64,000 nucleotides of DNA from Neopestalotiopsis rosae (GCA_023078685.1 JALGAS010000001.1:1550001-1614000); one strand, 5' to 3'. Shown: positions 32,668 to 43,575, counted from the stretch's first letter. Numbers and translations: made by a program. The notes: generated by a model from the sequence alone, not told the origin.

Positions 32668-33333
32668 CGGACTGCATCGGTTTTAGTATCCAGGTTGGAG
32701 AGTGTTCTAAATTTCAGAAGGTTTCTGAATGCAGTATTGGTCTTGACTTCGTTGAAAGTTGTAACGAACATTTTCGTAGTTCCATCCTAATGTGTCAGTG
32801 CTTGTTCTTGTGCCTTCTGATCCCATGTAAACAGATCCCTTGGCAGCGCGATCAGGCAAACGTCCGCTCCCGAGACCAAATGCCTATATGTTGTGCTGTT
32901 TTGTCAATACACTGTGCTGACTAAGTGGAATCAGGAACCTGCTAACGTGCACTAGTATTGACATGGGTCCCTGCCACCCAACACAGATAGTTACACAATA
33001 CATAAATATAGCCCGATTGCTCGAAGAGAAACTATTTCGTCTGGGTGAGCGAAACTTAAGCTTTAAGGTGTGGTCTCCGGCCCGGGACTTTTTGTGGTTC
33101 AGTTTGCAGCATCAGTCAACACCCAGAACTGTTCAGTACGACAGTCTCTTGTCCTGTGCCGAAGTGACCATCTGAGGTGCGGTCGACTCTTTCCCTTGCT
33201 TGCATTTGCTCTTCGCAGCTGCCTCAGTCTCTTAAGCTTTTTAACATTATAATCACATATAGGCGAGTGGCTTGACAAATGGTGCATGGCCTTCGATATC
33301 CGTTCTTATCGGCTTTGAATTACGACGGGGTTT
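32668..33333. other. Convergent intergenic region with a diverged copy of 60840-61400
   Basis: Downstream of the Hsp70-like gene and of the minus-strand gene ending at 33334. At 32790-32980 it carries AGTGCTTGTTCTTGTGCCTT, then GATCCCTTGGCAGCGCGATC and CGTCCGCTCCCGAGACC, which match 60850-60890 and 61285-61325 with changes. It is a shortened, non-coding relative of the coiled-coil locus near 61 kb. Confidence 0.5.
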
Positions 33334-35155
33334 TCACCACTTGTTCCCACATTTCTCGCAATTCTTACCGACCATGCGACGGACATTTACCCATACCTGA
33401 AGACGCTTGACTCTAGGAAGATATTCGTGCAGGCTGCATAGAAGTTCCAGAGCTTGGTCCTTGCGAATCGGGCCTTCTTCTGCTTTTCGTAACTCGCGTA
33501 ACCCGACATGGATCTTTTTCAGAAAGTCACACACCATTTCGGGCTTGTCCGCCTTTGTGTGCGGCAAAATCTCGCACTGCTCAAGCTGCCACACCATCTT
33601 AGCCGTCTCGAGATCCTGGGCGGCATGAAACACTCTGCCTGGCACACAGCCTCCCTCAAGTGTCACCACAACATGGAGGGTTCCCGCTGCGGCAAATACT
33701 GCCTCCTTGGATGTCTGAAGAGCCCACTCTCCTCCTTCGAGACGTCCGGAAAGCTGAAGCAAGAGGCTTTTGGTTTTATCCACTTTGCGAAGCTCTTTAC
33801 AGTTCTCGTCGCTCAAGGGGTAGAAACCCCAGAGCTTCACACAGCCGTCGTCAATGGCGGTGAGAACGTTGCCGCGATCTATAGCCATGTCAGCTTCGTC
33901 GCCTAGAGCGGATGAAAAAACCCCTACCCCAGTGTATGTCAATAAGGGCCCCTCGAGGTGTTATGTTCACCATGGTGACGTCCTTATCATCGCTGAAGAT
34001 GTCTAGAGCGCTTTCGATACAATCCGGTATATACACTTCTGCGTTCGTGGTGCGAATATTCGTGGCGTAGTACGTCTTTTTCGTATCTGGTAGCCAGAGC
34101 TGCTTTACGACAGAAGACAATGGTTGGTCTATAGGTTTGGTGGGTTGACCTCGCGTATAGACTCCATGGTTTCCGGTGCCGCTGAAGTATAGATTGTCTA
34201 TCAATCGACACCGATCCGGCCAGTTTGAGCGACAGTCATCGGCTGGAATGAAATACGGCATCAAGTGCCCAGCAGCAGCCCATTGAGGAGCGACTCTGTC
34301 ACGGCCCATTGATGAGAGGCTGCCAACTCTCTGTAGCTCACCCTTCACTGCCTGCGCGTACGACTTCTCGTATTCAAAGCACCTATCAATTTGCTCTTCG
34401 ATAGTTTGGGCAAGAATGGGCAGATTTCTTCTTCGCGTCTGCTGAGATGATGCTTGGATGATCTGTTCCAAGTCTTCTTGACTCAATGATTGCAGTTGGT
34501 TCCTCTTTGCGGACCGTAATGTCTTACACCGATTGAATTGCTGCTTCTCAATCCGTCCCGAGTTATGCTTTGATCGCCCACAGCTTTGTACACTGTTGGG
34601 GAAGAATTCGGATGAGCTGATCAACGTAGGCTTGTTACATTCTGGGCGGTCTGCAATTCCATCCTGGAATGGGGTTTGCAAGGTCCGATAATCGCTGTCC
34701 TCGCTTTCGCCTGTGATGAGGGAATGCCCTCTCATCCCTGGCGCGAACGCTGCTTGATCATCACTTGTATGTGTCACGACCCCAATCATACCAGCATCGG
34801 GCGATCTATCCGGCGCTTTCAATGCGGTACAACACCGCCACAAGGGTGCATCTCGTTTAGTCCTTGGCACCATTGACATAAGGAGAGGCCACCCATGGGC
34901 GAAATTCTTGTCGAGATAGCGCTTGGCATTGTTGAGAAGCATATGGTGATGATGTCGTTGCTGGCGGTAACATGCGCCAATGACATGCTTAAATCTACGG
35001 TCGACCTGGCGTTTTGGGTTGTCATCGGGATCGGCGAAAGATGGGCCATCGCACCCTGGCAATGGAGAAAAGTCTGCGTTCAAGCATAACAGATCCGAAA
35101 TGTCAACTCTGGAGAGCCCGTATTGCTTGAGTTCCTCCGACGGATCTGGCTTCAT
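33334..35155 (-). CDS. JmjC-like (cupin-fold) domain protein (two exons, 590 aa)
   Basis: Exon 1 is 35155-33928 and exon 2 is 33878-33334, joined by a 49-nt intron with a GCTGAC branch site. The join matters: spliced, it reads IDIHWDRGNVLTAIDDGCVK, placing an HxD pair where Fe(II)/2-oxoglutarate JmjC domains bind iron. A downstream GTLHVVVTLEGG offers the second histidine. The spacing and the KLWGFYPL and LEGGEWALQTSKEAVF segments fit a fungal JmjC-like family. The N-terminal 200-300 residues are low complexity with helical parts (LEQIIQASSQQTRRRNLPIL). The tail ends in a CEKCG pair. Activity and target (histone or other) are unknown. Without the intron the frame would break, so this is a correctly spliced gene, not a frameshift. 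Confidence 0.58.
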
Positions 35156-35959
35156 TCTCGTTTCGGGGTTCAGAGCGTATTTGGTGAGAGGAAAGCGGAC
35201 CTGGAAACGAATTGAAGCAGAACGCGCTACGTGTCACGCGCAGCAGCAGACTGCCCAGATGATTAGCGCACGGGCGTTCAACTAGGGGCGTGCTGGGTGA
35301 TTCCTAATGTGGTTTACACTGATTAGCGCGCGCATTATATTGATCTACATCCACTGCCTCTTATTGCTTATTTGAGGGGAATCGGCTAATCTTCGGGAGT
35401 TCTGGCATGAAAACTTGGGGTGATGAGGATCCCCGCGTTGCTGGGGGTTAGATGGATAAAATACTATGTAAGAATATCTCACGGCGCTGGGTGCGTCGCC
35501 GCAGCTACTGAATCGACCCCCGGCGCCAGCTGCAGGCGGCCCGGGTGGACCCTGAAACTGCAAATATCTTCGCCGACCTGTTAAAACCTACCGTAACGGA
35601 GAGCTGGTTACCTGTAGATCTGCCAGACTATTCTCCATAGTATATATGGAGCAGCATATCAAACAACCAGATTCGGGAACTCCTCAGGCTTCCGGACGCC
35701 GACGCTTTTTTCCACGACTTTCTTGCTCACTTGCAGTGCTCCTCTTCTTGTGGTTTGGACTTCCAAAGTATGCCCCAAGATTTTGTTGTGTGAGCAATTT
35801 TTCAAGCGTGAATGGAGAACCACTAATATGACATCCCTGGTCATCGTCTTCGCACAGTCGGATTGCAAATGGTTTGCTTCTATTGGCCACGGCGAACTTC
35901 ACGTTCATAGTGAAAGGCGTCATATTATTCTCCGATGAGCCATTGTCAAGGCGGGAGCT
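35156..35959. other. Intergenic region, no gene resolved
   Basis: Probable promoter of the JmjC-like gene and 3' region of the AreA-GATA-like locus. Frames on both strands at 35646-35938 overlap each other and have no recognised domain. Confidence 0.4.
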
Positions 35960-37144
35960 TTAGGCCGCACTTGCTTTTTCGGTGTGGCTGCTGGTTGGTC
36001 GAGGTGTGCTTTGTTGTAAGCTCCTGGTGGCCTCACCCGATGCTTCCATCTCCTTGGCCTCTCTCGGCTTCGCATCCTTCTTGTCCATATCTTTCGGACG
36101 TAATGGCCCAGGTCGTGTTGTCAGAGATACTTCTAGTACTGCAACTCGTTTTCTAGTTGACTTTTCGCTAAGCCGCGGGCTATCATCTCCGTGATCCGGT
36201 CCCTCAGCTATCGGCGGAACGGACGGTAATGACCCTGAAATTCTCGTGCTTGGGGAGGAGCGTTCCTCACGAGAGCCTGCTTCTGAACCAGTTGCGGAGG
36301 ATTGCGAGTTCTGTCGCCTTCGCATGGCAGGACGTCGTTTGTTCGAAAATGCCATAATCTTTTTTGTGGAGATACCGCCAATCTGCTTCCTAGGCTTCTC
36401 CTTTGCTGTGGAAGAGGTTGTAGGTCTGGCTTGTGAGGATCCATTTGCCGTGCCGCTTGTTAACGAATCAACTTCGGTCTCTTGGTCTTCATCTTCCACA
36501 TCTGAACCAGCGGGCGATACGAACCGAGCCGCGGGCCGCGGACCCGATGAAGACGGCCCTCTTGGCTTCTTCAAGATTGGGTAGGCGGGAGGCGGTCTTG
36601 TCGAAGATGGTGCCAAATCTTTGGGAGGCTCTGTCTTTGGTGCCTTTCCATTGGCTGCACCTGGACTGCCCGGCGCATTGTCATTTTCGTTGCCGGACTG
36701 AGCCTGCTTCAAAATTGCCTAGTATCGATAGTCAGAAAATCCTCCAGTTTCTCCAGTGGTTGAGCATACCGGAATCGAAGGTCCTTAATATCGGTTCGGG
36801 GGCCCTCTCAGCGGCACAAACGTAGACCCATCGGATATTTGCTCAAAGATCCTGGCGAGTGTCGGGCCTGAAAGCTGGCTTCTATCGCTACCCAAGACAT
36901 GCCACCAGAAGTTTTCCAACCGATTAGCAGTGGGGTCCTTCAGCTTGCCAAAGGTTGTGGTATACACTGAGACTTGATTAGCATGGTGCAGCCAGAGGAG
37001 CCAGGCGGCCGTCATGATAACATGCCAGTAATGCCATATTTTCTCACGCGGGATCACGGGATAGCTTGCAATCTCGTTGTAGATTCGAGGGTTGTTATAT
37101 ACGATGCCTTTGGGCAAGAGCATCGCCATGGTATGCGTGTTCAT
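35960..37144 (-). pseudogene. AreA-GATA-like domain protein with an in-frame stop
   Basis: The N-terminal exon reads PKGIVYNNPRIYNEIASYPV, then DPTANRLENFWWHVLGSDRS, LSGPTLARIFEQIS and FVPLRGPPNRY. I recognise this as the fungal family annotated with a nitrogen-regulatory AreA GATA-like domain. Directly after PNRY comes TAA (36785-36787), then GGA CCT TCG ATT CCG, a 51-nt GTATGC...TAG intron (36719-36769) and an in-frame exon starting AILKQAQSG. That exon keeps the conserved PILKKPRGPSSSGPRPAARF stretch and runs to 35960. The reading frame is otherwise intact across 330-plus codons, so the stop is probably a recent nonsense change. CAA to TAA (CpA to TpA) would fit repeat-induced point mutation; GAA to TAA would not. 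The start could be either ATG near 37144 or 37129. Confidence 0.68.
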
Positions 37145-37779
37145 ATTGCTTTTGAGATGTAACCAGCTAGGTGGCGGACTCCGGCCGGCAACGTCAAGAC
37201 ACAACTTTCGCCCATTCGAATCGACAATTCGTGGTTCTTTTGCAGACTGTCAAGGAGCCAGGTGTTTGTGACCACTGTCAACTATAGACTGATGCTAGCG
37301 AATGTGAGAAGTTACCGACCACTCGACAAAGGATCGGGACATGGAGCTGCAAATGTTCTCTGTCTTATGTGGACCCAACGATCTGCCGGGCTCGGGTCTG
37401 GTACTAGACTGGAATTGCAGTTGCAGCCGCGTGTTGGTCCTTATCCAAGGGTACGGAAGGATATCGTATTGTCCGTCGTGTGACCTGGTCAACTTTGCGA
37501 CAGTTCCATGCCATACTGCTTACTGTACCACCGATTAGCGAGGTCAAGTTTGCACCAACAACCAACATGGGTTGTGGTGGAGACGAACCAAAACTGTAGT
37601 ATGGGGTTCCCAGCCCAACCCCTGCGCTAGAAGAGATATTTGGAAGCCAAACGGGTACGAAAATGATCAGTACATGTAAGCATCTCCCGAGTGCATAGCT
37701 TGGCTATTATTGTAAGAAGTTGCGGGCAGTCAGGGATGGAACGAGCGTGCCTATGTACGTCTTTGTTTGTTCCCAACAC

Positions 37780-38045
37780 AGAAGAGTAATCCATCACAGA
37801 AGAGTATCCAACCACAGAACAGTATTCAAACACAAAACAGTATTCAGACACAGAAGAGTAGCCCAGCATGGAAAAGTGGCCCAACACAGAAAAGCATCCA
37901 AGACACAGAAGAGTATCTTAGAAGAGTATTCGAATATAGAAGAGTACCCCAGCATAGAAAAGTATTCCAGTACAGGAGAAGAGTAGCCCAGCATGGAAGA
38001 GTGCCCTGTCACAGAATATGATCCCAACACAGTAGAGTATCTCGA
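37780..38045. repeat. Minisatellite tract in arm Y
   Basis: About fifteen degenerate units of the CACAGAAGAGTATCC type, more diverged and longer than the matching tract at 19560-19745. Confidence 0.85.
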
Positions 38046-38164
38046 CAACAACTACTCCGCCTCCAACAGTCTAGAACGGACATCCTTTCGAAATACGACG
38101 ATCGAATAGAACATAATGCTGATTTCGGATTGGCACCATCTCGACGTAGTATTATGTCCTGTTT

Positions 38165-38300
38165 ATCTGGGCTACACTTCCGTGGTGGGACACTCTTCTG
38201 TGTCTCTTCTGTGATGGACACTCTTCTGTGCCGTGGGTACTTTTCTGTAATGGGATACTGTTCTGTAATGGGATACTGTTCTGTAATTGTGATGGCAGCT
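38165..38300. repeat. Minisatellite tract in arm Y, opposite strand
   Basis: GGGACACTCTTCTGTGTC and GGGATACTGTTCTGTAAT units; the counterpart of 19170-19420 but shorter and without the 47-bp blocks. Confidence 0.8.
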
Positions 38301-38854
38301 GTCCACCTTCAAGTGTCTAATCGCTATCATGCCCCTTTGTCCGCAGAGTCTACATGTCTCTCTCTTTGAGTCTGGACTGCAAGCGTGGCAACAACAACAA
38401 AATTTTGGTCTGGTCGATGCGGGTCTGATGGCCGTGTTCGGCTACGATGGTGCACCGCTTTTTATTGGAAAAATATGCATCTGACCCGGATGTGAGAAAT
38501 CGACACGGTAGCCAACGGGATAATATTGTCATCGTAACCACTTTTTTGGAGAATCATTAGTTTCTGTCACAGGTATGAACCTCCACCGCAGTAAAAAAGC
38601 TATCATCTATCATATGGCAAGAGCATAAATATACAGTACGCCATCGAGCACGAGCATGAGCATTAATTCGAGCTTAGTAAGACGAAAGATCCCGGAGACT
38701 ATTTTCTACTATGCCCTTTTCCATGTCCGTGTAAGCATTTTGTGTATTTGGATGGGGTCGGGCATATTTCCAGAGACATGTTAGTCATGAACAATACCGT
38801 ATTTGTCTCTGAGACAGCGGGCGGGCAGACTAGAATTCTGGATCGCTATCCACT

Positions 38855-40195
38855 GTGGTGTGGAAAGGGCTTTACAACTTGCCCCTCCTCTTTCGCTGTC
38901 TCAAGCCTTGGAAATGGTCTCAAGATGGAAAGCATGCTGTCATCATCACAGAATCGAACATCGAATTGGTGAATGCACTGAGTGGGCATAGTATGCCTAC
39001 CCCCGCGGACAAAAGGCTCACGGCGCACCCGACTGAGACGAATGAAGCTAGGAGTTTTATTTGTTGTGGAACCCCAGATGCGGATCTTAGTTTCATGTGT
39101 TGTCACGTGGGGAAAAGAATCATTTTCGTTGTAACCCTATGGGGTTCTAAGGAAGGACGATTGTTCCACATGAGAAATGATACAGACACTGCCTGCAGAT
39201 GCAGTTTGGAGGAACGACTGGGAGTTTTTCAAGATCAACACAATCTAAACTTCCAGGACATCCAAGATGTTCATTCCATGCCGTTGTTACGCCCGGCCAC
39301 TATATTGGGACGAAAGAACGCAACTTGGACGGACCGCGGCGGTCCGTTTATCCTGAAAGACAGCCAAAGCGAAATTAATAACGGCAGTGCTGACGAACGA
39401 GGCGAAGCTGAAGGCTGGGTGAAACGAGGAAATGGGAAGAAGATTATTCTCAGATACGGGCCGCCAAACGCGGCGAGATATCGAATCGTGCCAGCGAAGT
39501 ACTACGAAAGCAAAAGGCGAGTGGTTGTCAGCAAGCCTCTGCCGCCTGAGTCATCTCTACCGCCACAGCAGATACCTCCTGAGATCCAAGAGCTCGTGTT
39601 GAACCAGCTAGATTCGTCCACCATCATTTCTTGCATCCGAGCTGGTCTCTCGGTAACAGAAACCATGTACAAGCACCTGTATGTGTGGAAAAGTATTTTC
39701 AGGCATGATTTTCAGGCATTAGAATACTTCTTGGGATCGAGTGGCAACGCGTATCTGATCGGTCTCGGTGCACAACAACTTTACACCGATAGCAGTTTCA
39801 GGTTCAGGGAATTGCGGCCAGCACTATCAGTCATTTTTTCATGGCCAAAACAGAGCATGGTCCCTGTGAATGACCAGAGATTCAATCACAATGGCTTTAT
39901 AACGGTGTTGCAGCCTTTTCTTAGGTTATATATTGCAAATACTCCAGACTGCCGCACTGTCACGATTGGCAACATGGGCGACTTGATCGTACGAGAAGGC
40001 ATGGAATTGCAGATTCCATTCCTACGTTTCAGGGATCGCGACCGCATATTACGGAAGGCTGAGGTTCAGTATGAATGTATTCGGCCAGGTGGGATTGTGC
40101 CGGTCATACATCAGTATAAATTCATGATAGACGAAGAGTCATTCTGTCTTATTCAGGGCGATATGTCGGAAGAGCCGTGGCACTTGAGCTGTTAG
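38855..40195 (+). CDS. Hypothetical protein with an F-box-like segment
   Basis: One long open frame of 446 codons ending at 40195. The frame has no ATG before 38993, so either translation starts there (400 aa) or an upstream exon is spliced on. An N-terminal WSQDGKHAVIITESNIELVN resembles a beta-propeller strand pair as in WD-like proteins. At about residues 245-290 of the open frame, LPPQQIPPEIQELVLNQLDS followed by IISCIRAGLSVTE looks like an F-box. The rest (YGPPNAARYRIVPAKYY, FRDRDRILRKAEVQYECIRP) is unknown to me. If the F-box is real it would join an SCF ubiquitin ligase; the target is unknown. Confidence 0.5.
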   Translation: MVWKGLYNLPLLFRCLKPWKWSQDGKHAVIITESNIELVNALSGHSMPTPADKRLTAHPTETNEARSFICCGTPDADLSFMCCHVGKRIIFVVTLWGSKEGRLFHMRNDTDTACRCSLEERLGVFQDQHNLNFQDIQDVHSMPLLRPATILGRKNATWTDRGGPFILKDSQSEINNGSADERGEAEGWVKRGNGKKIILRYGPPNAARYRIVPAKYYESKRRVVVSKPLPPESSLPPQQIPPEIQELVLNQLDSSTIISCIRAGLSVTETMYKHLYVWKSIFRHDFQALEYFLGSSGNAYLIGLGAQQLYTDSSFRFRELRPALSVIFSWPKQSMVPVNDQRFNHNGFITVLQPFLRLYIANTPDCRTVTIGNMGDLIVREGMELQIPFLRFRDRDRILRKAEVQYECIRPGGIVPVIHQYKFMIDEESFCLIQGDMSEEPWHLSC

Positions 40196-40261
40196 ACTGT
40201 ATATAACCCTGGGTTTTTGTATATAAGCGGTTTTTTTTTTAAATAAAAAAAAAACCTCGAA

Positions 40262-40400
40262 AGAGATCGACCATCATTCATATATAATCGAGGCAAGACT
40301 CTTGCTCTCACGTTACGGGAAGTTATGACCAGAGCTAGAACATCTCTGTAGGGTAAATTCTCCAGGATAGAGCAGAGAATTTCGTTGGGCAGAACTAAGG
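40262..40400 (-). pseudogene. F-box relic, partial copy of the gene at 25038
   Basis: Reads LPNEILCSILENLPYRDVLA then ARVLPRLYMNDGR, nearly the same as the F-box exon at 25171-25310, including the CCTTAG acceptor sequence before it. The match stops after MNDG, where unrelated sequence and a T/A-rich inverted repeat (about 40230-40256) begin. No ankyrin part remains. Because intron sequence is included, this was a DNA-level copy, not a retrocopy. Confidence 0.75.
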
Positions 40401-41067
40401 CAAGATCAGCAGAAAGATTATCTAAAGCGTGTTCTATGTTGTGGTGGCAGCTGTGCACTTGTAAGTGTTCAGCCAATATGATGCTCCTCCACAGCACTTG
40501 TAGCGTGTATTGTATGATCGATCTTTGCCCTGCTTCATTTGAGAGAAAATATGGCATGAGTCGAAGTTTTTCAGTCGGTGCTAGAAGTATCCTGGAGGCG
40601 CAGATCAGTCCACTGTCCTCGCTTGTGTTGCTGTCTCGTTGCAACGGTCATGTCCCGACCATTTGGTGAACTGAAGCAGGAAAGTTAGGGGAGCTCCACG
40701 ACAACGACATGCACAGAATTCTGGAAGAGAACCCTTGTTGTCCTTAGGACAGAAAAATATCCCTCAACGAAATGAGAAAGCGACAAGAGGTTGAACATCG
40801 TCTAACGACTTCCAAGTACAAAGACTTGAATCCAAATTCGTTTGTGTTCTGACTGATCCATAGTCACTGGCTTATAAACTTCTCGAAATACACCATGAAC
40901 CGATCAAACTTGAACAATCAGGTCATGGGGCGAGTGGTGAACAGAGAAGCCACAGTTGAGTGCTTCGCTCTGAGTTGGAATCAGTTGCCTTGGTCGCAGA
41001 AGTCCCCTATTCATTCGCGCACTTATGGAAGTGATATACGGGACGTCGCTGCGCCGTAGCTCGTATA
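40401..41067. other. No gene resolved
   Basis: Minus-strand frames continue upstream of the F-box relic without similarity. ACCCTTGTTGTCCTTAGGAC at 40730 belongs to repeat family C (compare 18668). Confidence 0.4.
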
Positions 41068-41977
41068 TTAAGATCTTGCGAAAGACCGTAGCTTCTCGCA
41101 ATACAGCATGTTTGGCATAGCCCTCAGTTTTGTCCTAATCCCCTCTTCTTCAATCATATCGTCGAACATGACCAAATCCTCTAGTCTCGCGTCCCTTGCA
41201 TCAACTTCGGCCATCGCATCCAATATACGATGCGGCTCGGTCCATGATCTGCCAAAGTCAACGAGTCTTCTTCCCCTAAAGTTCTCTCCCCTAATATCTC
41301 GGTTGTAGATTTTGATCCTATTCAAACTCCGTATATCCTTCAGCACCTTCGCAAGGCCATTTTTGCCGATACCCGATTTTTCAGGTGCTAAGTCTTTGAC
41401 GATGGCTCGTAGGCACGTATCCTGTCCAATTACCTTGCGCAGATCTTTGCCAATTATTTGATTATTGAACGTAAGTCCCCTTTTCTCAAGTTGTCGTCTG
41501 TCTTGGTCACTCAGAAATAAATATCCATGGCACGTTACCGCTACCGCCGACCTTACTCCCCTGTTGCGCTGGGCTTCGAGTATCCGCCCATAAGCACGGC
41601 ATTCTGCGTAGAATGGGTCTGTGTAATACACGATATTCCACAAGGGAAATGGTTCATCTGACTTGTCAAGTAGCGGACCCCAGAAATAGCGATCTGTCGA
41701 AGGGTCAAAAAAGTCGAACTGTGCCTGCAGGTGAGTCTCAAAAATCATAGCTCGCCTGGTGGTCGAGGAGGTTGCTCACTATTTTCAGGGCATATAGCCG
41801 AGACTTGATCTTTACTTTGAACACCACGCCCTCCGCCTCCGAGTCTTCTCGATCCATGTCGAGTCTCTCGAGCCATTCAATTGATGCCCCTTGGTGTTCG
41901 AATGCATGTATCTTCGGGTCGGGGCACAACTTGACCAACATCTCAGCACGATTCAAATCCGCAACTTGTTTTGGCAT
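41068..41977 (-). CDS. FTA2-like kinase-fold protein, copy A (two exons, 282 aa)
   Basis: Exon 1 is 41977-41780 and exon 2 is 41718-41068, joined by a 61-nt GTGAGC...CACAG intron in phase 0. I recognise the family annotated as kinetochore Sim4-complex subunit FTA2, which has a kinase-like fold. Visible: KIHAFEHQGASIEWLERLD, a VVFKVKIKSRLYALKIFDFF strand across the join with a candidate ATP lysine, TDPFYAECRAYGRI, LRAIVKDLA, and a catalytic-loop-like NRDIRGENFRGRRLVDFG that keeps the Asp, Asn and DFG positions. The C-terminus is MPNMLYCEKLRSFARS. Family copies are often many in fungal genomes and most are probably not kinetochore parts; role unknown. The first intron and exon lie in the inverted duplication with 48046-48834. 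Confidence 0.8.
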
Positions 41978-42563
41978 TGTGAAATGTGAATAAATCCAGA
42001 AATATGCGATTATTCATTCCCCGGGACTGGTGGGAAACAAGTGTGGTAGAAATGGGGTAAAGAGGGGGTTCGCCTATTCTTCTAATACAAAGCGCGATTC
42101 CTGTCTCGGCCTCTCCATTTCGGCTCTCGCATACATGTCTCGCGTTCATAAGCTGGGGCACATGCAGACATCCGTCACAGGGATTGCTCTCCGTGATAGG
42201 CGGCCTTTCTGGCCAAGTGCGCGTGCCTGCTACTGCGAGGTATCTGTCTATCATGCATCCAAATTGGCTCGTCCGTCCACAAGAACAGAAACGCATGGTC
42301 GGTTTCGCTGCTGTCAGTTATGTCCCAATTCAGATAATGGTACGGGCCGCGGTGATCCCTTATCGCAGCGGGCCGGCCCCCCAAATGTTATTGGCCAAGA
42401 GGGTGCCAACGCATATGACCCAGACTGGCGAGAGGGGTGTATTCATTCGAGTCGAGAGGCCACCTGCGTCGCGCAGAGACGGCGACGGGGAATTGGCCGG
42501 CGCTGTCAGAGTTTCATCCCATTGCATCTCTCCCCTTTGATGTTCATACAATTTGAGAACCAA
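41710..42563. repeat. Inverted duplication, arm next to FTA2 copy A
   Basis: Matches 48046-48834 in reverse complement, covering exon 1 and the intron of copy A and about 580 bp upstream. Landmarks: TCCGTCACRGGGATTGCTCT and AAGTTGTGCCCC-type exon sequence. Confidence 0.85.
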
Positions 42564-42574
42564 TAACCACAAAA

Positions 42575-42720
42575 CAATGTTGCATCCGTTGGCCGTCCCT
42601 CAAAGCTATGCCGAATGCGGATGTCAGTCAGACTGACATCCAAATTTGGCCAGAGTAATGTTCAACCATTCTCCACCGCCCTGGCCCAGCTGCTCGCGAG
42701 TCGGCTCGCCAGATTGGGGT
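42575..42720. repeat. Element P head fragment with palindrome (P5)
   Basis: GTTGCATCCGTTGGCCGTCC, AAGCTATGCC, the palindrome, then CATTCTCCACCGCCC and CGAGTCGGCTCGCCAGATTG. Same modules and order as 29560-29710. Confidence 0.75.
42619..42641. repeat. Palindrome copy 9
   Basis: Perfect 11-bp arms with central A. Confidence 0.95.
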
Positions 42721-43284
42721 GCGACCGTATTAGTTTGGGTCGAAAAACGCCTGTATGAACAACACAACGCGATAGATTTCTACCATGACGAGTCTTATCC
42801 TCAAGCAGCAGCAATCCTGAGATGCTTCAGAGCACCAATTATGACTTTCTGCACGACTTCTTTGCGATGCACCACGAAAGCTAATGGAGGGTCTCGATTC
42901 TAGATTGTCAGCCGAAATAGCTCATTGTCGTCATCTCCTGCTTGGGCGCTTGACGATTCAATCCGATGCAAAGATAGGATGTCACGTCGTCACGCTTTCG
43001 GGATCAGACCGCCAGTAGGACAAGCCTATATTATCAGTATCGAGCTTGAAGCGCATGTGTTTCCTCCTGTCAACAACCAGGAGAGGATCAGGCATCAAGG
43101 ATGCACGGACAGGGAGGGAAACCAAGGTTCACCTTCACGCCGCCACTGGACCTGATCCTGATCTCAGATAACCTAGTGCCTCATCTAGTATGGCGAGAGG
43201 CTCTGTTGTTTTGATGCTTGATGACTCGAGATATAGTAGCCGGTAAGTTGTAGGTCAGTCCATATTTTGCTGATATCTGGATGA
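42721..43284. other. No gene resolved
   Basis: Short frames (42646-42903, 42925-43155) without similarity, between the P5 fragment and an FTA2 relic. Confidence 0.35.
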
Positions 43285-43575
43285 CCGTAGCTTTTCGCAG
43301 TACAACACATTTTGCATGGCTTCTAGTTTTGTCTTGATTCCCTCTTCTTCAATCATATCATCAAACATGACCGAGCCCTCCAGTCTACCACTCTCAGGGC
43401 GTACAACCGAGACTTGATCTTTACTTTGAAGACCACGCCTTCTCCGTCCGATTCGATTCCACGGTCAGTATCGAGTCTCTTGAGCTATTGAATTGGTGAA
43501 TCCCAGTGTTTGAACTCGTATATCTTCGGACCGTGGCATAACTTCTTCAACGTCTCAGCACGGTTGAGGCTATGG
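43285..43575 (-). pseudogene. FTA2-like relic, copy D (middle deleted)
   Basis: Same strand as copy A. Its left part (43290-43390) matches the C-terminal tail of copy A (CCGTAGCTTYTCGCARTACA through TCATCRAACATGACC). At about 43395 it jumps straight to the N-terminal exon (CAGGGCRTAYARCCGAGACT onward to 43570). The catalytic middle, about 500-600 bp, is gone, and the exon frame contains changes. It cannot encode a kinase fold. Confidence 0.8.

Larger units (their letters stand above)
37310..38520. repeat. Inverted repeat arm Y
   Basis: Reverse-complement partner of 18868-20240, about 18 kb away. Shares the GGAATTGCAGTTGCAGCCGC region (37410), TGATCAGTACATGTAAGCAT (37663), the minisatellite tracts, and the GTGGCAACAACAACAAAATT end (38386). 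Arm Y lacks the pure 17-bp array of arm X and a short AT-rich stretch near 18900-18960. Confidence 0.8.

Noticed and set aside
33890..33942. Frameshift in the JmjC-like gene
   Set aside because: A 49-nt GT-AG intron with a branch site restores frame and the HxD motif, so no frameshift is needed.
36965..37025. An intron within the first exon of the AreA-like gene (around HVIMTAAWLL)
   Set aside because: The inserted-looking segment has a branch-like GCTAATC and a CTCAG end, but no donor keeps the reading frame; it is left as an in-frame insertion.
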